Counted from the stretch's first letter, positions 26,461-35,484 are shown. The stretch is DNA of 64,000 nucleotides from Chryseobacterium indoltheticum (GCF_003815915.1 NZ_CP033929.1:2108001-2172000); one strand, 5' to 3'. The notes: a model not told the origin generated them from the letters alone. Numbers and translations: made by a program.

Positions 26461-26826
26461 CTATCCTACAAGTAATCCTTCTATCTTGGAAGAAATATCG
26501 TCCATATCGAATGGTTTTGCGATAAACGTATCTGCACCTGCACTACTAGCTATCTCCTTACCATCTACACTCGCTGAAAAAATAATTACAGGTAAGTTTT
26601 TCAACTCACTTGTCGTTCTGATTGTTTTAAGCAATTGATCTCCCGAAAGTACCGGCATCCAAAGATCCATCAGCAAAAGATCGGGGTTTACATTATTTAT
26701 TTGTTTAATCAGATTGGTGCTGTTGTTTTCCAGAAAAACGGTGTATCCATCAAACTCAAGCATCATTTGAAGAACTTCCAGTATGCTGTCATCGTCATCG
26801 CAGATCATTATTTTTTTACCTTCCAT
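26461..26826 (-). CDS. Single-domain response regulator
   Basis: 121 residues comprising only a receiver domain: acidic pocket CDDDDS near residue 10, phospho-acceptor Asp in LLLMDLWMP, Ser in IIFSAS and Lys in FIAKPF. No output domain, so it acts by protein contact or as a phosphorelay intermediate, as CheY does. Its start overlaps the end of the histidine kinase gene by 11 nt, which makes the kinase its probable partner. Confidence 0.92.
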   Translation of the reverse strand: MEGKKIMICDDDDSILEVLQMMLEFDGYTVFLENNSTNLIKQINNVNPDLLLMDLWMPVLSGDQLLKTIRTTSELKNLPVIIFSASVDGKEIASSAGADTFIAKPFDMDDISSKIEGLLVG

Positions 26827-28360
26827 TTCTATTTTCTTTTATAATTGGTAATGTGAAATTAAAGGTAGAACCTGCACCAATTTCACTTTCTACCCAAAGT
26901 GTACCATTGTGCTTGGCGATGATCTCATGACATATATAAAGGCCAATTCCCATTCCCGGAAATTTTTTCTGAATATCTCGAGCTCTGAAAAATCTTTCAA
27001 ATATTTTAGACTGATCCTGCGGGCTGATTCCCATCCCGTAATCTGTTACTGAAACCTTTACAAAGTGACCGACCCTGTTACAGTAAACATCAATTTTATC
27101 AGATCCGGGTGAATATTTGATAGCATTTGAAATCAAATTATTGATTACCTGAGAGATTTGCAGCTCATCCCCGAAAATCGTAGCATTGGTATTGCTGCTG
27201 ATGTTAATTTTGTAATCCGTTGCCAGAGAAAGATTCTCCACGGTATCTCTGATCAGGGTGTCAATTTTAAAAGGTTCATTATGTATCTCAATATTTCCAG
27301 ACTGTATTTTGGAGGTATCCAATAGCTCAGAAATTAAATTATTTAGCCTTTCAACATTTACAGATACTTTATCTAAAGTAGTTAAGAACTTGTCTGAAGC
27401 TTCTTCAGGAGCCATTCGCTTAAGCAGCTGTACAAATCCTTTAATTGTAGTTAACGGTGTCTTCAATTCGTGACTTGCAATAGAAAGAAAATCATCTTTT
27501 CTACGGTCAATTTCCTTTTTTTCGGTAATATCTTCAATTGCAATCAATATTCTGTCTTTATACTGACCTTCAAACTCTACTCGATAGGCATTAACCAGCA
27601 TAATTTTTCTTCCGATATAAGGGAAGTCGTGTTCTACCTCAAAATCGATTACAGGATTATTTGTTGGAAGAATTTTCGTTAAAAGCTCTTTTAAAGGTTC
27701 AATATCCCATTGATGATTTCCTAATTCAAAAAGTATCTTACCAACCGTATCTTCCGGTGTTACTTTGAAAGAATTCAGAAAGTGAGTATTGGCACTCAAG
27801 ACCTTATAATCGGAATCTAATACTAAAAGAGATTCTCTTACGGTTTGAATAATACTCGAAAGAAATGCTTCATTATCATGAAGTTCCTTGGTACGTTCGA
27901 GGATCTTTTTTTCAGCTGACGCTTTTTCTTCCCGTAATTCATTTTCTGCTTTTTTTCTGTCGGTAATATCATTTTGAACTCCGATAAAATGAGTTACCTC
28001 GCCCTCTTTATTCCTTACTGGAGATATGATAAGTTCGTTCCAGAATAATGTTCCGTTTTTTCTGTAATTCCGGATTTCCAAATGGCATTCTTTACCATTT
28101 TTTACCGCATCTTTTATCATTTCCCGTTCAGGTTGGGTGCGGTCTTGTGCCTGCAGAAAACGACAATTATGACCAATTATCTCATTGTGCAAATAGCCTG
28201 TAATTTCTTCAAAAGACTTATTGCAATAGATAATTGGATTATCTGGCTGTCGGTTGTCAGTAATGATAATTCCCGATTTTGCAGAATTCAATGCCTGAAG
28301 ATAAATGTTGTTATCCAGATTGTCATTAATCGAATTAAGATGGTCGTATATTGTTTCCAA
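26816..28360 (-). CDS. LOV-domain (blue-light) sensor histidine kinase
   Basis: 514 residues, no membrane segments. Residues about 20-140 form a PAS domain with the LOV signature GHNCRFLQ (adduct Cys66). The other flavin-contact motifs are NYRKNGTLFWNEL and FIGVQNDITDR. A coiled linker and a second PAS domain (about 165-280) follow. The HisKA H-box is SIASHELKTPLTT (His near 297), then a HATPase with NLISNAIKYSPG and GMGIGLYICHEI. LOV domains bind FMN and respond to blue light through a cysteine adduct, and the required cysteine is present here. It is coupled to the single-domain regulator. Confidence 0.9.
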   Translation of the reverse strand: METIYDHLNSINDNLDNNIYLQALNSAKSGIIITDNRQPDNPIIYCNKSFEEITGYLHNEIIGHNCRFLQAQDRTQPEREMIKDAVKNGKECHLEIRNYRKNGTLFWNELIISPVRNKEGEVTHFIGVQNDITDRKKAENELREEKASAEKKILERTKELHDNEAFLSSIIQTVRESLLVLDSDYKVLSANTHFLNSFKVTPEDTVGKILFELGNHQWDIEPLKELLTKILPTNNPVIDFEVEHDFPYIGRKIMLVNAYRVEFEGQYKDRILIAIEDITEKKEIDRRKDDFLSIASHELKTPLTTIKGFVQLLKRMAPEEASDKFLTTLDKVSVNVERLNNLISELLDTSKIQSGNIEIHNEPFKIDTLIRDTVENLSLATDYKINISSNTNATIFGDELQISQVINNLISNAIKYSPGSDKIDVYCNRVGHFVKVSVTDYGMGISPQDQSKIFERFFRARDIQKKFPGMGIGLYICHEIIAKHNGTLWVESEIGAGSTFNFTLPIIKENRNGR

Positions 28361-28992
28361 AATCTTTCTGTTTTAAATAAATAATTAAAAATCGGAACTG
28401 CAGATTTGACTTTAATTATTTTCAAGTTCACTTTTTGTTTAACCAAAATTTGCGCCAGATCTGTTAATTGGTGCTATTCGGGTTTACTATTTTTAAATTT
28501 TTATGATTATTAATTGCATTCGCCTGTGAATTAAATTTCCACTTGACAATTGTTTCACCATCTTTAATCTCAAATTTGATATAGTATATGATTTTGAAAA
28601 ATATGTTCTATTTGACGAATATGACAGGTATAATAACAGAGCCCGATATTATAAATATGATTACAGAAAATTAAGCAATTTTAAAGTTTATTATTAATGT
28701 AAATATTTAATATTCAGTCTTTTTTTAATAGTTTGATATTATTCTCTTTTTGTATTTAGTAATTTTATTTACAAAATTATTATTTGTTAAAAAAATCATA
28801 AAAAAAATTATTTCAATTGGTGAAATATTCTATCTTTGTCGAGTTATGCATTTTTAATAATAATTGATTATTACTTAATGATGGTATAATGGATTGAGAT
28901 TATTTTCATCAAATTTTCATTTTAACACCAAATCAGATTAACAGAATATTATTTGAATATAACAGTTCAATATAATTTAGATACGATTTAGG
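28361..28992. other. Non-coding gap
   Basis: 632 nt of AT-rich DNA between divergent genes. I find no supported frame and no strong hairpin. It probably contains promoters for the LOV kinase and for the small gene at 28993. Confidence 0.4.
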
Positions 28993-29244
28993 ATGAATTA
29001 CAAAGAAGCATTGGCTAGAACTTTAAAGTTACAGGAATACGCTGCCGAATATAATCATAAGGATATACAATATATTGTAGTTCCGGCAGCTTATCAAGAA
29101 ATGGAGAAGTTTCTTAAAGATTATAAAGATCATAAAGAGCCTGACTGCAGACAGTACTCTGTTGATGGAAATTTTTCGGTGTATAGAACAGAGATTTCAC
29201 CGGATAGCAAAACCGTTACCTTAAAAGATTTTGCAAATAAGTAG
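28993..29244 (+). CDS. Small hypothetical protein, 83 aa
   Basis: A soluble, charged protein (MNYKEALARTLKLQEYAAEY, later VDGNFSVYRTEISPDSKTVTLKDF) with a predicted helix-then-strand pattern. No family recognised. It stands alone between two regulatory genes transcribed the other way. Amino-acid composition is normal for the genome, which supports it as real. Confidence 0.55.
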   Translation: MNYKEALARTLKLQEYAAEYNHKDIQYIVVPAAYQEMEKFLKDYKDHKEPDCRQYSVDGNFSVYRTEISPDSKTVTLKDFANK

Positions 29245-29359
29245 CGGCGTGTAACAATGTGTAATTTGGCAGGTATAATTTTCTTTAATCTGCAACACTA
29301 ACGTGTAGTTATTAATTTATTATAGACACAATAGCCAGATCTAATCTGAAATTCTTCCT

Positions 29360-31072
29360 CTAAATTGTATTCAAAAATTCACTTAGGTCTTCTTCTTTGG
29401 GCAATCCGATTTTTGATTTTATTTTCGCTTTATAAACTCTGATACTTCCTACTGTGAATTTCTCCAAAAGAGCAATTTCCTTTCCAGATAAATTGAGTTT
29501 AAAATAAACGCAGAGCTTCAGCTCCTGCTGAGTAAGAACAGGAAACCTTTCAGAAAGATTATCCATGAATAATTTATTCTCCAGTGAACTTTCATTAATC
29601 AGCTCAATGTCTTTTTTATCAAGCTGTATTAAATTATTTATTTTAAATTGTAGATCTCTTAAAATTTCCTCAGGCTCGATGTTCTTCGTTTTCTTTATCT
29701 TTTTCAAATTTTCCAAAAATGCCCTTTGGGTTTCTGTTTTCAGATTGAGATTAAGATGAAGATTCTTTACCTTTTCTTTTTGCAATTGAAGATCTTTCTC
29801 TAGAATTTCTTTTGAAGTCTCAAATATTATTTTTTCTTTTTCTGTAAGTTCTTCTTTTTTCTTTTTTCTCATTCTCAAAATGATTATACAACCCGTAAAA
29901 ACAGCCGATATAAGGAATATGAAAAAAATCAGGAAGACGTTTTGCTTCTTTTGATCTTCTTTATCTTTATTGATCTCTTTAATGATATAGCTGTCAATGG
30001 CATCTACTGTTTCACTTAGCGCTTTTTGAGACAAATGATCCTGCTCATCATTGAGATCTGCTAATTTCATCGAAATGCCTTTAAAATCTTTGAAATTATC
30101 ATTTCTTAAATAATAATCTTTAATCAGTTTGGTCAAAATGATTTTATCTTCTACTTTTTCCAGCTTAGGTTCGATAATTTTAAGAGATTCGATAATTTCA
30201 TCTTCATCAGATCTCTTGCCTGTAATATCGTAGATATTCAAAATATCTTTAGCGGCAAAAAGTGCCATTCTGTTGTTTCCGTTTTTAAAGGAAAAACTCC
30301 ATTTTTCTAAGAATAATTTTTCAGAAATATCATATTTTTTTAGTTCTAAATAATATTGAGCAAGGCTGCCCTTCATATAATATACAAAAACCCTTTGCTC
30401 ATTATTTAATATGTTTTTCTGTGTTAATATCTGTATAGCTTTATTAGTTTCCGAAATAGCCAGATTCAGTTTTCCCATTTTTGCATAACACATTCCAAAA
30501 TTATTATGCATTGATGCAATATAGAGCAGTTCTTTCTTTTTGTTATAAGTATTTAAAGCTTTTTTAAAGAAAACCAATGCATTGGGATAGTCTGCTTTAT
30601 TATACAACAGTCTGCCCTTAAAATGATATAAATGAGGAAGATAATATTTGTTTCCTACTTTTTCATTGAGTTCTATTGCTTCATTGATATGCCGCATAGA
30701 CCAATCGGGAGAACTGGTCTCAAACTGAGTTGCCAGATTGTAATTACAGGTAATACTTACATAATTATACTTCCCGTCACTCAGTCTTAAAAGTTCATAC
30801 ACAAGCGGAATCTGCTCATTTCTTTTATCAGCGAAGTAAAGCACATTTACATATTTACTGCTGATGAGATAAAGCTGCTTTTTGTCTTCATTATATTTTT
30901 GCAGTTCTTCATTATAAAATCTTTTAATAATAACATGACGATCTTCTTTTCGAGCAGCCAGAGATGTATTAATTTTCTTATTTAATTTATCAAAATAATC
31001 ATCTTCGCTGGAAGAATTGCAGGAAGTAAATAAAAAACTAAAGAATAAAAAATAGAGTAAATATTTAATCAT
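29360..31072 (-). CDS. Membrane TPR protein with C-terminal LuxR-type HTH
   Basis: 570 residues from the ATG at 31072 (a second ATG lies three codons upstream). A lipoprotein-like signal (FFSFLFTSC) is followed by TPR repeats (about 110-340) and a membrane helix near 385-405 (VFLIFFIFLISAVFTGCII). A coiled coil comes next, then a C-terminal helix-turn-helix resembling the LuxR/GerE class (LTQQELKLCVYFKLNLSGKE, VGSIRVYKAKIKSKIG). This is a common Bacteroidota type of membrane-tethered transcription regulator. The signal it senses is unknown. Divergent from the HTH/bacteriocin-like cluster. Confidence 0.8.
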   Translation of the reverse strand: MIKYLLYFLFFSFLFTSCNSSSEDDYFDKLNKKINTSLAARKEDRHVIIKRFYNEELQKYNEDKKQLYLISSKYVNVLYFADKRNEQIPLVYELLRLSDGKYNYVSITCNYNLATQFETSSPDWSMRHINEAIELNEKVGNKYYLPHLYHFKGRLLYNKADYPNALVFFKKALNTYNKKKELLYIASMHNNFGMCYAKMGKLNLAISETNKAIQILTQKNILNNEQRVFVYYMKGSLAQYYLELKKYDISEKLFLEKWSFSFKNGNNRMALFAAKDILNIYDITGKRSDEDEIIESLKIIEPKLEKVEDKIILTKLIKDYYLRNDNFKDFKGISMKLADLNDEQDHLSQKALSETVDAIDSYIIKEINKDKEDQKKQNVFLIFFIFLISAVFTGCIIILRMRKKKKEELTEKEKIIFETSKEILEKDLQLQKEKVKNLHLNLNLKTETQRAFLENLKKIKKTKNIEPEEILRDLQFKINNLIQLDKKDIELINESSLENKLFMDNLSERFPVLTQQELKLCVYFKLNLSGKEIALLEKFTVGSIRVYKAKIKSKIGLPKEEDLSEFLNTI

Positions 31073-31410
31073 ATATGGCAAATGGCTTTACAGTGTCAAT
31101 ATCAGTAAAATTTTTTTATTAAAGATGTACTAAAAAAAATATTTAAAAAAAACTTTTATAAAATTAATGCTTTTATTATATTAAAATATTGTTTTTCAGT
31201 TGATTGCTTTTTTAAAATTAATGTTTTTTTTTGATTATTATCAGTTTTATTAATGTTAATTAATGGCTTTATTCTCGTTTTTTGATTTTCCAGCATTTAA
31301 TTTCGTTTTCGACAGGATTGGGAAAAGCAATTTCTGTCTGAAAATAAAAATTTAATAAAAACAGATGAGTCATTCTGTGAATGATGATTTATGAAAACGA
31401 TGATTAAAAA

Positions 31411-31833
31411 ATGAAGTTCGATTATAAAAAAATACACATTGGAAATTTAATTCAAAAAGAGGTCATTACAAAAAAAATTGAAAATGACCGAATATGTAAT
31501 TTTATGAATTGTAATGAAGATGAAATAGAGGAGATGTACCGGTCAGTTGATCTTCCTGCCAATATCATGTTAAAATGGTGCAAACTTCTTGAATATGATT
31601 TTTTCAGGCTCTATTCGCAACACCTTATTTTATTTTCTCCACAAAAGTCACCAAATGCAGGAAGTCACGAAAATAAAACTTCTTTACCTAGTTTCAGGAA
31701 AAATCTCTACACCAAAGAGATTATCAACTTTGTTTTAGAGCTTGTGAGAACAGGAAAAAAAACAAAGGCAGAGATTATGGAAGAATATAAAATTCCTAAA
31801 AACACTCTGCTGAAGTGGATTGAAAAATATTAG
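31411..31833 (+). CDS. Small HTH protein (transposase-OrfA-like)
   Basis: 140 residues: an N-terminal region of unknown type and a C-terminal helix-turn-helix (EIINFVLELVRTGKKTKAEI, EYKIPKNTLLKWIEKY) like that of IS3-family OrfA proteins. No recombinase domain follows, so it is more likely a DNA-binding regulator than a transposase. It lies 80 nt before a second protein of the same design and upstream of the peptide cluster, which suggests regulation of that cluster (inference). Confidence 0.6.
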   Translation: MKFDYKKIHIGNLIQKEVITKKIENDRICNFMNCNEDEIEEMYRSVDLPANIMLKWCKLLEYDFFRLYSQHLILFSPQKSPNAGSHENKTSLPSFRKNLYTKEIINFVLELVRTGKKTKAEIMEEYKIPKNTLLKWIEKY

Positions 31834-31913
31834 ATATATAAATGTAAACTGCAAATGTTGGAACTATACTCATACAGAACATAGAGCAATCTTATTAATA
31901 AAAACACAAAAAA

Positions 31914-32240
31914 ATGATTCGACCTGATTATCAAAGGATCTATAAAGACCTTTTAAAAATGAAATTTCCTGATAAGGAAAAAGATAGCGTAATAAAAGCT
32001 TTATTAGAGAAAGAAAATTTTTCTCAGTTGGATGTTATTAAACTTGAAAGTATTTTATTTGGAAATACACAAAATGATAAACTGCTAAAAAACGGGAGTC
32101 ATCGTTCTTATGATAAATCAACAATTTTTAAGATTCTGGAGTATCAAAAGAAAAACAATCTTAGCAATATAGAACTGGCAAAACATTATGGACTCAGCAG
32201 AAATACCGTTGCCAAATGGAAAAAGTATTTCTTAGTCTGA
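31914..32240 (+). CDS. Second small HTH protein
   Basis: 108 residues. The C-terminal half is a clear helix-turn-helix (TIFKILEYQKKNNLSNIELAK followed by HYGLSRNTVAKWKKYF). Its layout mirrors the 31411 gene product, although the N-terminal halves differ. It is 271 nt upstream of the VKOR-thioredoxin gene and is a candidate regulator of the bacteriocin-like locus. No transposase catalytic domain or inverted repeats are seen nearby. Confidence 0.6.
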   Translation: MIRPDYQRIYKDLLKMKFPDKEKDSVIKALLEKENFSQLDVIKLESILFGNTQNDKLLKNGSHRSYDKSTIFKILEYQKKNNLSNIELAKHYGLSRNTVAKWKKYFLV

Positions 32241-32511
32241 TCATAATAATCTAAAATACGTAATAACAGAAGTATTTAATAATTTTCACTCAATTATTTT
32301 ATAAAATATTCAGCAACTCTATATTACAGTTCTGAATATTTAAACTGTACAATGTCAATAAGATCTATTGACGTTGTTTTTATATTTTTATACGGTAATG
32401 GCGTTTTTTGTTTAACTAAAAATAGAAAATGTTACTTATTTTCTTGAATTTTCTTAGCTGATAAAGTAATTTTTATTATCTTCATCCCATTAACTATAGA
32501 CCAAATCATCA

Positions 32512-34020
32512 ATGAATTTCGACAAACTAATAGATCATTTTAGACTCGACAAACAAGAATTTTATTTCCAGTTCAACTCTCATCCCAATTATCCTTCAGC
32601 TTTAGCGTTTAGCGACACACTCAATTTTTTGGGTTTAAAAAATGACGCTTATGAGCTGGATAAAGAATATTGGGACGAATTACCTAGTGAATTCATGGCC
32701 TTGGTCGATAATTCTTTTTCTCTAGTAAAAAAGAAAGACAGTGAGTTTACTATTTATTCTGATAAGGTAAAGAATATAAGTAAGGAAGAACTTTATAAAA
32801 ACTCAGGTGATTTTGTGCTTCTTTTTGAAAAAACGGAGAATGTAAAGACGACAACATTTTTCGATTTTAAACCGTTTATTTATGTGATTTTCGGGATCAT
32901 TCTTCTTTATTCGTTTTTGCAGTTTACCTGGTACGAAAGCATTTTTAATCTATTGTCTTTACTCGGAATTTACATTTCTTTAGAACTTTTTAATCAAAAA
33001 TTCGGGCAAGAATCTGTGGTAGTTAACAATATTTGCGGTGGCGCTTCAAACAGTAATACCCAAAGTGCATGTGCAACGATTTTTTCTTCAGACAAGACCA
33101 ATATTTTAGGATTGAAGCTTTCTGATTTTAGCTTAATCTATTTCTTGGGAATAACTTTTATCGGGCTATTGTTTCCGAGTGCTCAGTTTGCTTTAAGAAT
33201 TATTTCGTTAATTTCCGTTTTGGTTATTTTATATTCTCTGTATGTACAGGCTTTCGTAGAAAAATCATTGTGCAGAGTTTGTTTATTCATTATTTTTATT
33301 CTGCTTTCACAGATTGTAATCAGCAGCTTCTATTTTAGTCTAGAAGTTTACATACCAATTGTCTTTATTGGTATTATTGCATTTATTTCGTTGTTTTTTA
33401 CAATTGCTTTCCTAAATAATTTGATGAATCAAAAAGAAGAGCTCAAAAAATCGAATGCAAAAAATCTTAGATTCAAAAGAAATTATGATTTGTTCAAAAG
33501 AGAGCTTTTAAGTAATGAGAAAATTGATTTTTCAGATAAGAACACTTTTTTCTTAGGTAATAAGGATGCAAAACTTCACATTTCTGTGGTTTCCAATCCA
33601 TATTGTGGTTTTTGTAAAAATGCGCATAAGATTCTTGAAGATTTATTAGCTAAATATCCAGATGAAATTTCTGCACAGATTAGATTTAATTATTCGGGTG
33701 AAAGTGCCGGTGAAAAATATACCCAGCTTATTTCAGACTTTTTGAGCATTTATCTAAACAAATCACAACACGAGTTTTTAAATACTGTTGATATCTGGTT
33801 TGAAAATAGAAATGAGGATGAAATTAAGAAAAAATCGGGAACCAATCAACCGCAAAATCTTACCAATATTATTCAGATGACATCAGAAAATAGTTCTGCC
33901 GGACTTACTTTTACACCAGTTTTTATTCTTAACGGTTATCAGTTTCCGGATAAGTATGATCGCGAAGACATTCATTATTTTATTAATGAATTGATCGAAG
34001 ATGAAGATTTTTCTGCTTAA
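32512..34020 (+). CDS. VKOR-thioredoxin fusion protein with C39-like N-terminus
   Basis: 502 residues. The first about 110 resemble a degenerate C39-type domain lacking catalytic residues. A helical VKOR domain (about 118-300) follows, with Cys175 and Cys187 in its loop and the active CxxC pair Cys254/Cys257 (SLCRVCLF). The C-terminal thioredoxin/DsbA-like domain has the redox site YCGFC (Cys365/Cys368). Such fusions reoxidise their thiol oxidase with quinone and so make disulfides in the periplasm. The neighbouring peptides carry 4 or 6 cysteines and are the likely substrates. A decayed copy of its 3' end is at 34809-34966. Confidence 0.88.
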   Translation: MNFDKLIDHFRLDKQEFYFQFNSHPNYPSALAFSDTLNFLGLKNDAYELDKEYWDELPSEFMALVDNSFSLVKKKDSEFTIYSDKVKNISKEELYKNSGDFVLLFEKTENVKTTTFFDFKPFIYVIFGIILLYSFLQFTWYESIFNLLSLLGIYISLELFNQKFGQESVVVNNICGGASNSNTQSACATIFSSDKTNILGLKLSDFSLIYFLGITFIGLLFPSAQFALRIISLISVLVILYSLYVQAFVEKSLCRVCLFIIFILLSQIVISSFYFSLEVYIPIVFIGIIAFISLFFTIAFLNNLMNQKEELKKSNAKNLRFKRNYDLFKRELLSNEKIDFSDKNTFFLGNKDAKLHISVVSNPYCGFCKNAHKILEDLLAKYPDEISAQIRFNYSGESAGEKYTQLISDFLSIYLNKSQHEFLNTVDIWFENRNEDEIKKKSGTNQPQNLTNIIQMTSENSSAGLTFTPVFILNGYQFPDKYDREDIHYFINELIEDEDFSA

Positions 34021-34065
34021 ATTATTTCCGTTTAATTAAAATTGATTAATTTTAAATGAATTAAA

Positions 34066-34099
34066 AGCGAGGTCCGAAAAGCTTAAAAAGAGTAGGAAA
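34066..34099 (+). promoter_or_regulatory. 34-nt leader element, copy 1
   Basis: AGCGAGGTCCGAAAAGCT followed by the AGAGTAGGAAA half. It ends 18 nt before peptide 1. A near-match to the -7 box (TAATTTTA, 34047-34054) lies 11 nt upstream, so the element would sit at the 5' end of the transcript. Confidence 0.8.
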
Positions 34100-34117
34100 T
34101 TACCAAATTCAATTTTT

Positions 34118-34261
34118 ATGAAAAATCTAAAAAAAATCAACCGACAGGAAATGAAAACCATTCAAGGTGGTATTAATTGCCAAGGCGGGCAAATTTGCCT
34201 GATCAACGGAAAATGGAAATGCATGCCATACGATGGATGCGGTGGCGGAAACCAGCCATAA
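34118..34261 (+). CDS. Bacteriocin-like precursor peptide 1
   Basis: 47 residues. Leader MKNLKKINRQEMKTIQGG ends in the double glycine cut by C39 proteases. The 29-residue core has four cysteines (NC, QIC, WKC, DGC) and a glycine-rich end. First of three peptides in a row after leader element 1. It sits 97 nt after the VKOR-thioredoxin gene. Function as a toxin, signal or other secreted peptide is not known. Confidence 0.85.
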   Translation: MKNLKKINRQEMKTIQGGINCQGGQICLINGKWKCMPYDGCGGGNQP

Positions 34262-34294
34262 TTTAATCATCAAATCAAACTAAATTACAGTATT

Positions 34295-34441
34295 ATGAAA
34301 AATTTAAAAAAAGTATCAAGAAATCAGATGAAAGACATTAGCGGAGGGGCTTCTGGTTGCTCTCAAGCATGTTGTCCTCCTCCGGGAATAAAAAGATGTC
34401 CTAATATTATTTGTATTATAGCATGTCCAGTAGAATCTTAA
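34295..34441 (+). CDS. Bacteriocin-like precursor peptide 2
   Basis: 48 residues. Leader MKNLKKVSRNQMKDISGG; core with six cysteines and a proline-rich centre (ACCPPPGIKRCP) followed by NIICIIACP. It has no leader element of its own and lies 33 nt after peptide 1, so it is probably on the same transcript. It is a paralogue of peptide 3, sharing the CCPPPG core. Confidence 0.85.
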   Translation: MKNLKKVSRNQMKDISGGASGCSQACCPPPGIKRCPNIICIIACPVES

Positions 34442-34453
34442 AAAATTAATGTT

Positions 34454-34615
34454 ATAAAAAATTTAAAAAAAATTTCAAGAAATCAGATGAAAAATATTAC
34501 CGGAAGCGGTGGAATAATCGTAAAACAATGCGTAAATATCTGTTGTCCGCCTCCTGGACAAATTAAATGTCCAAAATTGATTTGCCCGGCTGTAGTTTGT
34601 CCACAGTATGTTTAG
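34454..34615 (+). pseudogene. Bacteriocin-like peptide 3 with ATA in place of ATG
   Basis: The frame is intact for 53 residues (xKNLKKISRNQMKNITGSGG, then a core with six cysteines containing CCPPPGQIKCP), but its first codon is ATA. The next in-frame ATG (34487) would delete most of the leader. Either ATA is used inefficiently, or the gene has been silenced by one base change while its core stays intact. It is a paralogue of peptide 2, 12 nt downstream of it. Confidence 0.7.
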
Positions 34616-34665
34616 AATTTATTAGATAATAATTATTATCTACAATACATAATATTTAATTAAAG

Positions 34666-34698
34666 AAAGAGGCTGTCTTATCTGCCTCTTTTATTTTG
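34666..34698 (+). terminator. Terminator after peptide 3
   Basis: AAAGAGGC-N10-GCCTCTTT followed by a T-rich tail. It ends the first peptide transcript. Confidence 0.8.
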
Positions 34699-34808
34699 TT
34701 ATTATCTAAACTTTTGTTTTAAAATTTTACTTCTTCTTAAGTTAATTATATTTTTTCTTAGGAAAAGATACGTATTTTATAGTTGGCAATTGATTAAGAT
34801 AAGATGAG

Positions 34809-34966
34809 AAAAAATCCGTTTATTATTCAGATTACCTAAAGCAATTTCGCAGGGTTTATTTTACTAAGATACTTAACGGTTCTATGTTGCAGATAAATTT
34901 ATTTGTGAAGTTATTCATTGTTTTATTAGTGAATTGATTACAGATGGAAATATTGTTATCATATAA
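34809..34966 (+). pseudogene. Decayed copy of the VKOR-thioredoxin 3' end
   Basis: The sequence aligns with the last about 160 nt of the intact gene at 32512-34020. TTATTATTCAGATTAC matches ATATTATTCAGATGAC, TTAACGGTT is shared, and the final frame reads VIHCFISELITDGN against DIHYFINELIEDED, with small deletions between. Promoter, leader element and peptide follow, in the same order as after the intact gene. Confidence 0.75.
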
Positions 34967-34998
34967 TTGTCGGTTTTAACTTTTTTTAACAAAAACGA

Positions 34999-35030
34999 TT
35001 GTGAAGATTAAAATATTTCATTTATATTTG
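34999..35030 (+). promoter_or_regulatory. Promoter of the peptide 4-7 unit
   Basis: TTG at 34999-35001 and TATATTTG at 35023-35030 match the Bacteroidota -33/-7 pattern with a 21-nt spacer. Transcription would start about 35037, immediately before leader element 2. Confidence 0.7.
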
Positions 35031-35040
35031 AAATAAGTAA

Positions 35041-35074
35041 AGCGGTATCCGAAAAGCTTCAACAGAGTAGGAAA
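35041..35074 (+). promoter_or_regulatory. 34-nt leader element, copy 2
   Basis: AGCGGTATCCGAAAAGCT followed by the AGAGTAGGAAA half. It ends 17 nt before peptide 4. Its position right after the promoter shows it is transcribed as the extreme 5' leader. Confidence 0.85.
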
Positions 35075-35091
35075 AAACTAAAAAATATTTT

Positions 35092-35289
35092 ATGAAAAAT
35101 TTAAAAAAGTTATCAAGAGAAAATCTTAAAAATTTAAAAGGAGGAGGAGGAATAGGATCATCATGGGATCTATGTACTGACATTCGTGATGTGAGTAATT
35201 GCTACTCTTCTTATGATCATTGTAGGCTTTATTCAGGCAGTGGTTGTGCAACTACACAATTTTGTGGACAAACATTATATTGTGTATGA
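35092..35289 (+). CDS. Bacteriocin-like precursor peptide 4
   Basis: 65 residues. Leader MKNLKKLSRENLKNLKGGGG; core with six cysteines in the order C-DIRDVSNC-YDHC-SGSGC-FC-LYC. Peptides 6 and 7 share this cysteine frame with substitutions concentrated in the loops, so the three are recent duplicates. Confidence 0.9.
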   Translation: MKNLKKLSRENLKNLKGGGGIGSSWDLCTDIRDVSNCYSSYDHCRLYSGSGCATTQFCGQTLYCV

Positions 35290-35434
35290 TAGTTATTTGA
35301 AAAATAAAAATACTAGACTATCTAACAGGTAATTATATATTATAATCACAGACAAATATTCAGAAAAATTAAATATTTCTTTAATTAAATATAATATTTG
35401 AATTTGAAAAATCCCTAAATTGGGATAAAACTAA

Positions 35435-35468
35435 AGCGGCATCCGAAAAGCTTCAATAGAGTAGGAAA
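35435..35468 (+). promoter_or_regulatory. 34-nt leader element, copy 3
   Basis: AGCGGCATCCGAAAAGCT plus the AGAGTAGGAAA half, 16 nt before peptide 5. It is preceded by a small hairpin ATCCC-TAAATT-GGGAT that recurs in degenerate form before copies 4 and 5. No -7 box is visible here. Confidence 0.8.
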
Positions 35469-35484
35469 ACCAAATCTTATATTT

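Noticed and set aside
31411-32240. Insertion sequence with two transposase frames
   Set aside because: Neither product has a DDE domain, and I found no terminal inverted repeats or target duplication around them.
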